DNA of 64,000 nt from contig NC_057769.1 of the NCBI RefSeq assembly GCF_010389155.1, positions 27,094,735 through 27,158,734 of the forward strand. The letters are read 5' to 3'. Source of the stretch: Erigeron canadensis (lineage: Eukaryota > Streptophyta > Magnoliopsida > Asterales > Asteraceae). Both the position numbers and the translations under genes were made by a program. Positions 34,646 to 44,786 of this stretch are shown here, one piece after another; position 1 is the first letter of the stretch; every line of letters starts with the position of its first letter. The notes below the pieces were generated by a model, which saw nothing but the letters and a program-made list of their open reading frames with translations, did not search any database and had not been told where the DNA came from.

Positions 34646-35280
34646 TAAAAGTCTCACGTTTGCACAGATTAAGTTAAGTTACAACTAATGTAAGCTTAAG
34701 TAAGTAAACATAAACAAATAAGGTAAACTCGTTTAATTATATGTATATTAATTAAACGGTGAATACAGGGTTGGTTTACAATGAATAAGAAAGAAAAATA
34801 TTGTTAAGGTTTTAATACACAAAAACTTAACAACTTACAAGAACAAGAAAAACACACTAAGTGTTATTGTAGCACGAACTAACTTGAGTTGCGGCTAGGT
34901 CAAGAGATTCCTTATATAAGCAGAAATAAGAATCACATGACAACCCAATAGATGTTGACACATGAAGGTTGTCAACCATCTATTGGAGGATGATTCAGAT
35001 CTGCAGAGTTCTTCTTTCTTCATCTTGTTTGTTTCCCAAAACGGCATGAAAGAGAAACTCCTTAGTACTGAATCTGTACAAGGTCACATGGCTTCATCTT
35101 GATCGTGCACCACGTGTCTTTGGGACCATTCTTCCAATCTTCATTTTCTCGCTCATATTTGACTTACAAATGCAACGGTGAGTCATTGAACTTATCCTTT
35201 AACTTGAAGATAATGTAGGTCGCTGAGAGCTCGCTGATGAAGTGTCTCGCTGAGTCTCTCAGTGAACCCATGACTCAACA
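34646..35280 (-). repeat. Sirevirus 5' LTR
   Basis: 635 bp, same ends as the 3' LTR (TGTTGAG...CTTTTA). TATA-like CTTATATAAG at 34911-34920. CGCTGA words at 35221, 35232 and 35248. It differs from the 3' LTR by about 18 substitutions and no indels that I can see. Confidence 0.92.
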
Positions 35281-35882
35281 CAGATTTATATGTATTTGTT
35301 ATTTATGGTTAATTGATATCAATCATCTTGATGAAAATGAATGACCGAGATAGTTATTGTTGGTGTGTTTTGGTGTTCACAGTTGCACGTGGGTTTCGTG
35401 TAAGATGCATATATATGAAAGAAGTTTTCAATGTGGTTTTTGAATTTAGTATATTTTTGTTTATGAGTGTATAGATTATAGAGATAAAGATGAATTGGTA
35501 TAGATATAGAACAACCCTTGATAAGTGTATAGATATATCAGGTAGAAGTTAGATTAAGATGATAATTGTGGTGGTGTTTATGATGTTAAAAATAGTTTAT
35601 GGGAAAAGAAAATGAAATTGTTAGAGATATAGAAAAAAATATAGTAAATTACACTTTTCGTCCATGAGATAGAAAATGACCAGTATACCCTTGGCGTGCA
35701 TGTCATGTGACCACCAACATAACGTTCGTTTAGGCCGTGGACCAAATATGTTAACGGAATTACATACTTAGTGATGAAACACATAATTTCGTGTACTCAG
35801 GGATGATACATGAAAGTTGGTACAAATCACAGGGACGAAAATTGTAATTAACTCTAATATATATCATGTAATGAGAAAATAA

Positions 35883-36300
35883 GTGAGAACCACATATATG
35901 GTGAAAACCGTAAGAACCATTAGAAAATCATCTCTAAGGGCTTTGCCCTTAGCATTAAGGGCTACGCCCGTACCGTAACAAACGTCACCATCTCTTGGAT
36001 CGCCGCCCATCAAATCCATATCATTCCCATATGCGTCCGGTGACAACCCCTTTAGAACGGATGTAGGGCAACACCCGTACCGTATCTATACGTTTTCTTA
36101 ACGCGTAACCCATATGATTTTTAACAAAAAAAAAAAAAATTTTTTTTTTGGAATGGGTTTTTGTTAAAGAAAAATAAAAAAAAAAAAAAAGTTGAAAAAA
36201 GTGAAAAACAAAAATTAAAAAAATTAAAAACCACAAAAAAGAAGAAAGATGGAGGGAAACTAGTGATTCTCACGGTTCTCTCCATATATGTGGTTCTCAC
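35883..36300. mobile_element. Small foldback element with ~42-bp TIRs
   Basis: GTGAGAACCACATATATGG (35883-35901) recurs inverted at about 36282-36300, and similarity continues through GAACCGT(A/G)AGAA to about 42 bp. The interior has a CCCTTAGC/AAGGGC hairpin and poly(A)/poly(T) tracts. No firm target duplication. It sits about 20 bp outside the split Mutator-like element. Confidence 0.65.
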
Positions 36301-36930
36301 GTTAACCCTACCCTCATCGTAATATTCTATCTAAGATTAAAAAAGAAAACTCCAACTTTACAATTTTTGAGGATAAAATTTTTAATTAGTGTCTTTAAAG
36401 ATAAATGTGTTAACCTATTATTTGATTTTATTGGTTGAATAGAAATAAAAAGTTATAAAATGAAAATTGTTTGTATAAATTAGAAATTATATCGTGAAAC
36501 GATTTGTAGCGTTAACATTTTCACAATATAATAATTTCATTACATATTAAAAAGAGAAGATTACCTTTATAGACAAAATTGAGGGAGCATTTTACAAATT
36601 GAACATGCTTTTGGAATTTATGCAATTTAAACAAAACTTCCGTCGAATAGTACCTAAAATCACAAGGATAAATTAAGCATATGAAAAGATAACACCAAGC
36701 ATGTAAACCGTATATAAAGAAGTTTTGAAGGTTGAGTCATCCGTGATGCGTCCACAACTCCATTTATTATTGATATTTTTAAATTTACTTGACAATCGTA
36801 TCGACCAACTTTGACCAAAACACTATCTTCTTAATTTGTCTCTCTCATCAACTCATCATCCTCCCATTTCTTCTACACTTTTCTACGCAGCCCGTATCCC
36901 GACCATTGTTTTTTGGTATCTCGACCACAA
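36301..36930. other. AT-rich intergenic sequence, no gene seen
   Basis: No domain-bearing frame, RNA gene or repeat boundary was recognised. Confidence 0.45.
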
Positions 36931-36933
36931 CTA

Positions 36934-37088
36934 CTATTTGCAGCGATAGTCGTTGCAAATAGTGTGGGCCCCCTGTCTGTAATGGTAAATCTGGCAAGGT
37001 AATGGCGTGCCCCCTGTCAGTAAACGCTGCAAATAGTTGGATATGGATAAAACACCACTATTTGTAGCAATAATCGCTGCAAATAGTG
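36934..37088. repeat. Repeated CTATTTGCAGCGA palindromes
   Basis: CTATTTGCAGCGAT pairs with GTTGCAAATAG (36934-36962), and CACTATTTGTAGC pairs with GCTGCAAATAGTG (37056-37088); a further half site lies at 37025-37036. Such repeated ATTTGCAGCG words resemble subterminal repeats of CACTA-type elements, but no CACTA terminus was found. Confidence 0.5.
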
Positions 37089-38392
37089 TGGTCAAAATAC
37101 CAGATTACTTGTCGGGTTACCAGGCACCCTTTTCTAAATCTCCACACCAATAAATACTACTACGTTTATTTAACTGACGGCAATAAACACGCAGCGACAC
37201 CAGAAAAACGGTTATCATTCCGGTGGGTGGTGGGAGGGTGGCTGTTTTCAGTGTGTAGTGATGGGAGGTGGTTTCTAACGGCAACAACATAACAGGTACG
37301 TACAGTACGTATGACTGTTTCTAGATTCAAAAAAGAGGTAAAAAGAATTGAAATATACAAAACTCTCACCGAATATGATGTAATTAAGAGGTTCCAACCT
37401 CTGAGTCTGGAAAAACAAAAAAAAACAAACGGTGTGAGCAAGGGAAACCTCTGGCCGAATCAGATCGAAGAGCCGAGGTAATCCAGAATTTTTTTTCTAA
37501 AACAAATTAACGGGGCCTGAGTTGATGTAAAAAGTACTTACTTATTGTTAAAAAAAAACTTAAAATAGTGGGATGACTATTTGTTTGATACGATATGCTA
37601 AACGAGAGTAATTCTTATCTTATATTCGGTAACAGATCGAATAATTCCCAAACCTTTTTTTTAAATAATGAAAACAATATATGAGAACTATCAAGTCCAG
37701 TTTATGAGAGACAGAGAGAGTTAATAATAATTGGGCTCAATGGGCCGGTAATTCCATATAAGTTTACTGTAATAGTACTCGTAATACATAGTGAGCTGAG
37801 GTTGCTACCAATTTACTTTTTGTCAACTTGAATTAATAAATACGGAGTAGTTGATAAGTTTATACATGTTAAATAAAAGTGTTTATTGTCAGTAGATCGG
37901 TGGTTTATTATCCGGGTTCAAGACCCACTTCTAATATATGTGAGGTGAATTAATAGAGAATTTTTAGAGTATTAGTTTTCAGACATACATGTAATTTAAA
38001 AATAAACTGTTAATAAATAAATAAATGAAAATGATTATCAATTATTTAATTACTAGATAATGACAGTATCTATTATTCAGCACGAATTGAGTGAGAAGTT
38101 GTTACGCACAACTTACTCGAGTTAATTATTAACTCTCTTGTCTTTGCTATATTTGTTGATATATGTCGTACTTGTGTGTCGTATGTATGATTAAATTGTT
38201 GAGACTACCAATTATTTTATAACTATTCTTCATTGAGTTAACTTTTTATGTTTCTCAACTTCCATAATTCGGCACGTGTTTCAACTTGTCGGATTGTGTA
38301 TATCCACGGGTTCAAACGAGTATAACCTTTTATAATTAGGTTCTGATGAAGATCCCGTTGCCTTGGCCTTTAAATAGACTTTTTTTTTAAAT
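37089..38392. other. Intergenic sequence with a possible SINE remnant
   Basis: Around 37895-37935 a GATCGGTGG...CCGGGTTCAAGACCC arrangement resembles A- and B-boxes. The stretch 37160-37300 is GC-richer but has only short frames. Nothing else is supported. Confidence 0.35.
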
Positions 38393-38401
38393 AAAAAAAA
38401 A

Positions 38402-40068
38402 GAAAATTACTATATAGTCAAATTCTATGTTGTATATCTTAATTTGGACACCTATAAAAAGATATACCTACGTGGTCATAGTATTCTTACCATTTGATAC
38501 TTTTAGTAAGAATAAAATCAATCAATGAAATAATTCCATATAAAGGCTCCACCACCTCCATCTTTTAACATGTTTTTAACAAATTGTATATTCATGAAAC
38601 TTGACTATATATTTTAAATTTTTATAACAAATTTGTTCGTATGCTTTAAATATACATTTCGTAAGTTTGGTCATTTTCATATAGTGAATCAAATATTATT
38701 TTTTGTGAGCAGCGTGTTGCTAGTTATATTCCTTGACATGGCTTGTTAACTCATGAGAAGTGGTTGAGTAAAGAAATATTCTATCGGGCGCTCGGTTGAC
38801 ACATTTTCAAAGTTAAAGCCTTTCATAACTCTGTTAAAAAGATTTGGTGACAATGATAATGCTTAGGCCTTTCCCAACAGTGAACACTTCCTCACCTCTT
38901 CCTCATCGCCACATTACTTATTTCTTACATCTCAATTTCGTGACAAATTTTTGCCAACAATACCCCCTCTTCACTTCTTTAATTCTTCCTCATTATTTAA
39001 TTATTTTCAATTAAATAAAGGGCTAATTACTTGAAAAATCATCCAACTTGTCCCAAATACCTTTTTCGGGGTCCCAACAAAAAAAAGTTTTAATGTAAGG
39101 AGAAAACCCGGCTAAAATGACTATTATGGGGTTGAGAGTAAGTAGCTAGTCAAAAATAATTTTGAAAGTTATTTTCATTTTCTTTTATTCCATTTATTGA
39201 TTACATGTAATTTCCATATCATTTTCTTTTAAAAACAATTCCACATCACTAATTACAATGACAATGACTTTGTTGACCTCATTTAATTCTTAAAAATCAA
39301 AATCGTTGTACACGTTCACAAGACAAAAAAAAAATAAAAATAAAAATAAAATAATCCAACAAAAGAGAAACAAGTTGGTTTATATACATTCCCTAATAAT
39401 TACAATGGTGCAAGTGATGAACAAAATGGAAAACATCTCCATTTAACTTCATCACATCAAATCCTGTATCTATATCTCTATCTCTATATCTATCGATCAA
39501 ATTTCCCTCAAAATCCTCATTACTCAAAACCCTAAAAATCCACTTACTCATTCATAAACAATTAATCCCCAAAATGGAAGCACCACCGTATGTCACCACC
39601 ACTAGGAACCCCAAATCCTTTTCCGGCCGTTTTTTCCGGATATCACTAAGCGCCAGGAAGTAGCACCAGTTATCATCATCATCATCATCATCATCATCCT
39701 CCTACTCTTTGCAATAGAGGATCCTCACATCAATAAACATCACATACAAAACGACTTTAAACACACAACTATTACACATTTATAGTTGAAATCTCAACCA
39801 AAAAAATATTAGATTTGTGGGTCTTATTCAAAAATACATCTGGATGTTTGTCCTTTGTTGTTTAGGTGATGATAGAGATGATTTTAGTGGCGTCATGGGG
39901 TGTCCCAGTTCTCCGGCGAAGTAAGGCGACATCGATGGTAGCCGGAATTAAACAATTAAACATTAACTAAAAAAAATATTACATAAAAAACATTAACTAA
40001 AAAAATATACATTAATTAAAAATAATTACACCAAAATAAACATTAAATATAACTATAAACATTACAGT

Positions 40069-40099
<31 letters not shown>

Positions 40100-40754
40100 G
40101 CATATTAATAGAACATGGTGTACACGTATGAGAAATTTATGCCAAAAATACAAAGTTCCAAATTTTGCCTAAATGTACAAAACTAAAACATTATCATATC
40201 ATATATATATGTTACAAAAATATGAATTATATTTATTGAAATGTAAATAAAAGATTTTGTGGGCCGTTCCTCTCGTCCTCTCCTATTCTCCTAGGTGACG
40301 AAAAGTGATGACACGCCACGAAGACAAGGGCCTGTCAATGAGTTCCCCGTGACATGTTGGAGACGAGGTGGTGACACCACCGTTGAGAACGGTTTTGTTC
40401 AACAAAACAAGTCATTGAAAGAATTTGGTTAGAAATGGATTGCATTCTCTTCTTGTTCCTACGGTAATATGGGTTGCATTCTCTTCACGCGACACCACTT
40501 AATGGGTACATAGATTTATTTCATAATCCACTGAAGCATGCGATGAAAACAAAATCTATTATCCAATTAAATGATATAATTCTTCTCCCAATTTTTCCTA
40601 CACATGACACACATGGCATCATTTAATTGGTTGCTTTTGTTTCTTACTAAAAATGTTAGGTGGTAAGAATTTTATGACCATGTAGGTAATTATTTTTGTA
40701 GGTGTTCAAATTAAGATATACACCATAGAATTTGACCATATAAATAATTTTCTC
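38402..40754. mobile_element. Mutator-like element with ~130-bp TIRs and nested repeats
   Basis: The left end (GAAAATTACTATATAGTCAAA, split; 38402 on) is repeated inverted at about 40625-40754. Shared landmarks are CAAATTCTATG, GTATATCTTAATTTG, ACACCTA, GGTCATA and TTTAGTAAGAA. Nine A residues flank each end (38393-38401 and 40755-40763), consistent with a 9-bp duplication but weak evidence because it is a homopolymer. The core (about 38870-40393) has its own weak inverted ends and a leader-like tract. No intact transposase is present. Confidence 0.75.
39460..39760 (+). other. Leader-plus-start-codon segment, possible captured gene end
   Basis: A (TATCTC)n-like pyrimidine tract and CCCTAAAAATCC-type leader precede ATG at 39574, a 29-codon frame (MEAPPYVTTTRN...) ending in TAG, then an (ATC)9 microsatellite at about 39672-39698. 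It resembles the 5' end of a plant gene without the rest. Confidence 0.4.
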
Positions 40755-40763
40755 AAAAAAAAA

Positions 40764-41566
40764 TCAATATGACTATGGTTTTCCTTTTACCAGTTGTGAT
40801 ATATGAAGTTGTAACACCCTTTGTTTATTAATTAACATTGATATCGTCCGGTTTATTTTAACGGGGCTTCTTGTTATTTAGCAATACATTGAGAAATCTT
40901 TTGAAAACCGTACTTTTGATTTATTTATTTTTGTGTTCTAGTCATAACAAAGGCTCGGCTTGGCGTTTGTACAACCACGTTAGTACAGAGAGGGCCACAA
41001 GTAGACTAGCACATCAATATTATTATTACTCCGTATTTCATATGGATAGTGTGCTATAATTAAAGAGTAAAAAAGGAATTATTTCATGATATTTATACAT
41101 ATAATCGCATTATCAATTTAATATTATTTCATGATTTTTATACATCAAAATTCTAACTTATTATTCTTTTTGGAAATGGTTAAAAAGATGGGACATCAAA
41201 AATGACCTAATTGCTTTTAATGAATTTTTAAAAAAAAATACTTATAATAAGAAATTACCAAATTTTCTTTTAACGAGTTAATTTACATCTTAAACCTTTA
41301 TATTATTAATTTACATCCTAAAACTGTATCTTTTAAAATATCTTTACTATCACCACTACATCAAATAGATTTATATTAATATACATCACTCGACGTCGCC
41401 GCCACCATCAATTCCCCTCCAACTCACTGTTACCTTTATCGTTGTCATCTTGTAGCGGTACCGTGTTATTTCTTTCTAAAGGTTGTAGCTAGCTTGGTTG
41501 TTGCAATGACCTAATATGTCTTTTGTAAGTTGATGTTGATTCCTTGTTATTTTTTGACAAATAACT
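40764..41566. other. AT-rich intergenic sequence, no gene seen
   Basis: The 62-residue frame at 40871-41059 has no domain. No repeat boundary is clear. Confidence 0.45.
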
Positions 41567-41803
41567 GGGTTGGATCAGTGGTTGGAGCTCATGCCTCTGG
41601 AAACAGAGGTCATGGGTTCGATCCTCATGCCCAGCAAGGCTGGAGGTCCTTTTCTACTTATGGTAGAACCTGGAAGCAGCCTCTTTACCTTTGGTAGGGG
41701 TAAGGTTGTCTACATATCAACCTCCCCCATACACCGTCGAAGACGGTATTGGGACCCAAAACCCGTGGAAGACGGCATTGGGAGTTACTTACTTTTTTTT
41801 TTG
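41567..41803 (+). repeat. tRNA-derived SINE, Au-like
   Basis: A-box-like GGATCAGTGGTTGGAGC (about 41573) and B-box GGGTTCGATCCTC (41614-41626) head the element. The body has GGTAAGGTTGTCTACATA(T)-type text (about 41699), which recalls the conserved body of plant Au-type SINEs, and it ends in an 11-T tract (41791-41802). The overlapping frames at 41570-41891 are not genes. Confidence 0.75.
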
Positions 41804-42156
41804 TTTAAGTAAAATAAATTGGCTCTCCCCTTATCAACTTATTGGATTCGTCAATCCCTATGAGATATTCTTTTCCCTAGAATTCGTGTAACTGAGTCTA
41901 GGCATTGTATAACTGGCCGGGTTGGATCGATTATGTTGTATTTCTTTCTTAAAATGAAAAACCAAATATAGAAAAATCCATAAGGTTTCCATGAATAACC
42001 AAGAAAATTCACTTTAAACAATGATGATATTAAACTTACTTTGTTTTCACACTTTATAATCAATAATAATTTAGGTTTTCGGATCCCTTCACCAAAACGT
42101 ATTCATACCGTTTCTCTGTCCAACGTCTTCATGGTCGTCAAGTTTCTTCGATCAGG
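41804..42156. other. Intergenic sequence, no gene seen
   Basis: No frame or repeat that I can support. Confidence 0.4.
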
Positions 42157-42857
42157 TTGGTTATATATATATATATATATATAGGGTAACATGATGAACA
42201 CCTGCGCTAATAAGACAAAGAGGGAGTCTATGCCTTGAATGAATCAGTAAAGTAACAACGGATTGGTGGAATGAGGGAGTGTACTGGTGGTGGTTAGTTA
42301 GAGACAACAATGGGAAGGGGGCTCTCTCTTATTTCAGCTGATTCTTCGGAAACCAGAGAAAGTCGGGAACCATCGGTTACCTTAAAGACTTCTTGTGGGT
42401 TGTATGGCGCCTGGTCGGCCAAGGGAGGATTCTGCTCCAAGACTCTTTGAAAAAGGCGTAAAGCCTCCGCTTCCCTTTTAAAAAGTCCCCTCTCGTAGGC
42501 CTCTCTTTCCTTCTTGCCCAAGTTAAGCTCACTTGAGTTGAGCAGTTTCGCATTTCCTGGTTCGCTTTAGAAGAGGATCAAGTTGGCCCTTGCGAACAGC
42601 TTGATACACTATCTCCCTTCAACCCTTTGGCGAAATGCGGCAAAAGGAAGGAAAATCCATGGACCGTATATATATATATATAGGGTAACACTCCGGTGAG
42701 AACACTTAAAAACATCATTTTGATGCATTAAAAGTCCATAAAACTATCATAGTACTTAACTAATTATCATTATTTAAGTGTTTAACAACACGTTGATCCG
42801 TCAAAATCGACAAATCACGTTTAACAACACAAGAATTTTTGTTATATATATATATAT
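42157..42857. repeat. Three TA microsatellites bounding successive inserts
   Basis: (TA)n runs lie at about 42160-42182, 42667-42682 and 42843-42858. The first two are followed directly by GGGTAACA. Sequence type changes at each run: GC-rich organelle-like, then AT-rich, then a TIR element. Confidence 0.7.
42186..42664 (-). other. Organelle-like DNA fragment (probable NUMT)
   Basis: This ~480-bp block is far richer in GC than its surroundings and has the look of plant mitochondrial sequence. A minus-strand frame at 42521-42294 (75 codons, KKEREAYERGLFKREAEA motif) is open throughout and does not resemble transposon proteins. I could not name the organellar gene. If correct it is a nuclear insertion of mitochondrial DNA; a fragment of a host gene is the alternative. 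Confidence 0.4.
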
Positions 42858-44786
42858 AGTTGAGTTATTGTGAGAACTTATTATTTGTCGAGAACTACGG
42901 GAACTATTATGATCCGTTAGATGCATTTAATCAAAGGTTGAAAATGATTGGTGGCTTTTTTGTAAATATCGTGAATGCAATTTAATTACCAAATCAATAA
43001 AAAATAAGAGAGGGCATAATAGGGATAGTGAAATAGTAGAAACCGTCTTCGCTTTGAAGACTTCCTTTCACTGAACTTGCTATCTTCTTATAGATTTATT
43101 TATTTATTATTTATATTTATTATTTATTATTGATTTATATATTTTTGCATTTAAATGAAGTAACTATTTATCACACGTCAAAAACTAAGCTTTGTTTTTG
43201 CAATTTGAAATCTGATCTACATTAAATTAACCTTTTTTTTGAAAATTAAAGTAAATAATTTAATAGGTATTTATTATCAATGTTATTAATTCAATAATAT
43301 TCTAGCAATATAGGATTATGAACATGTTATTATATATTTTATCTTCATAAATTTATTGATATGTATACATGTTATAACCTGTACACAAAAGTATATATGT
43401 TGACATGTACACATGTGAATAACCTTTTTAATTGGTACACATGTGAATGATTTTATTTACAAGTGTATAATAATTTTAATTGTGAAATTTTTAGCTCGTA
43501 CACATGTAAATTTCGTAGGTGATAATGGGACTTGAACACATGTGTGGTTCGATGTACACATTTGTTTGGCGGTCGGTTCACATGTGTTTGTGTGGTACCA
43601 ATGTGTTATGACTATTTACATATAAGGTTTGGATTTTGTCATCCGTGTTTTGTCTTATGATTATTTACATAAAAGGAAACAACTGGGTAGAGAGCTGAAT
43701 GATAAGAATATGATAGTTGATGGGAAACAATTGGTTAAAAAAGTTAATCCATATAGCTAACTATAAAAAATCATGTTATTTTTTATACACCTTATTAGCT
43801 TATTTAATTATGTAACACCTGATTTTGCAGACATCTTTTGGGCCTATATACTTTTGTTATTTATATTTTTCTAAGTTGAATATTTGTCATTAAGGTGTAC
43901 TTTTGTTGTAAGTGTTCTGGCCGTTTACGTTTATTTATAACATAAATAATTAAATCTAAATTAGATTGTAACTACTATAATAACTAATGAGCTATTTAAT
44001 GGGGGTTTATTTTTATTTAATAGTTAAATAAATTATATTAAGTAAATGACAATAATATTGATGGTCCACGAATGCACAACTTATGTTATATTTAAATTAG
44101 ATAAGAAAGTAAATAAGACGATAAATAACAAGAATAATGACAAGTTCAATTGTAATAAATCAATGTAAGTATAATCATATGTATCATTGATTAAACGATG
44201 AATACATGGTCGATCTTACAAACTTGACTTACAAGAATACAAATGAACAAGGTAATTGATAAATTTAGACACACTATAAACTTGAACAATTACAAGTGAC
44301 ACACACTTTCAAGGTGACTAACACACTTGATATAATGTGGTTGTGTTGCTTTATATAGTGGGAGAATTAGGGCAACACAACCTTCCTTTGATGGTGATAG
44401 ATAGTGGTTGTCGACATCCCATAGGCTCCTTGTACTTTCATGCAGAAGTCCTTGTCTTCTTTACCAAATCGGGTATGAGAGAGAACCCTTGAATTGGTCC
44501 CAACTATACCTTAGTAATATGAGGTATGTTGCAGTTGGAAGAACCACCATGTGACTCTTGTCTTTATATGGTTTGAAAACTTCCCGCCATGACAAACAAT
44601 TGGGCAGCATCCAACCCGCTGAAGAGCGTCACTGGACTCGCTGAAGACTTGCTGATGTCATACGTCAGCGAGCAAGTCTTGTCAGCGAATGCAAGACTTA
44701 ACAAATATCCTTAAGTAAATTAATTAAAACATAGTTCTCGCAGTTCTTGACAATTCATGGTTCTCATTTTATCTTTTAACTACATA
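42858..44786. mobile_element. TA-bounded element with ~55-bp imperfect TIRs
   Basis: After a TA run the left end reads TAGTTGAGTTATTGTGAGAAC...GTCGAGAACTACGG (split here). The inverse at about 44731-44786 has the same blocks (GAGAACC, TGTCAAGAACTGCGAGAACTAT), also followed by TA-rich sequence. A Sirevirus-type solo LTR is nested inside (44059-44703). No coding capacity. Confidence 0.55.
44059..44703 (-). repeat. Solo LTR related to the Sirevirus
   Basis: A 5-bp target duplication AATAT flanks it (44054-44058 and 44704-44708). On the minus strand it starts TGTTAAGTCTTGC and ends in GGACCATCA. It shares with the 635-bp Sirevirus LTR the TAAACG(A/G)TGAATACA block, the CACACTAA/AGTG region, a TATATA box and CGCTGA words (44617, 44639, and inverted at 44665 and 44682). 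Length is 645 bp. It is a related but distinct family. Confidence 0.8.

Larger units (their letters stand above)
23566..35280 (-). mobile_element. Sirevirus-type Ty1/copia retrotransposon, 11.7 kb, decayed
   Basis: Two 635-bp LTRs enclose gag, pol and an extra env-like region, all on the minus strand. The target duplication CAGAT lies at 23561-23565 and 35281-35285. Order is 5' LTR, Met-tRNA primer site, gag with a CCHC knuckle, protease, integrase, RT, RNase H, a 106-bp triple repeat, env-like frames, polypurine tract, 3' LTR. A post-pol env-like region and a length above 10 kb are features of the Sirevirus genus. The LTRs differ at about 18 of 635 positions by eye (~2.8%), suggesting insertion roughly a million years ago under usual plant rates. 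Many frameshifts and stops make it non-functional. Confidence 0.92.
22753..35854. mobile_element. Mutator-like element split by a Sirevirus insertion
   Basis: A perfect 9-bp duplication TAATATATA flanks it at 22744-22752 and 35855-35863. The left TIR (22753 to about 22965, starting GAGTTAATTACCATTTTCGTC) is repeated inverted at about 35640-35854. Removing the Sirevirus and its 5-bp duplication leaves an element of about 1.38 kb. The interior left of the retroelement (about 23170-23460) has a pyrimidine-rich, leader-like tract and GC-richer sequence that may be a captured gene start. Frames at 22823-23086 and 35578-35784 translate the TIRs and are not genes. Confidence 0.85.

Noticed and set aside
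38870..40393. Separate MITE nested in the 38402-40754 element
   Set aside because: Ends such as TTCCCAACAGTG and its partner near 40393 match only loosely and I found no target duplication.
41567..41640. Functional tRNA gene
   Set aside because: A- and B-boxes are present but the cloverleaf is not, and a SINE body follows. The same applies to 18341, 6855 and 59680.
41570..41891. Two overlapping open frames of 66-80 residues
   Set aside because: They lie across the SINE and its T-tail.
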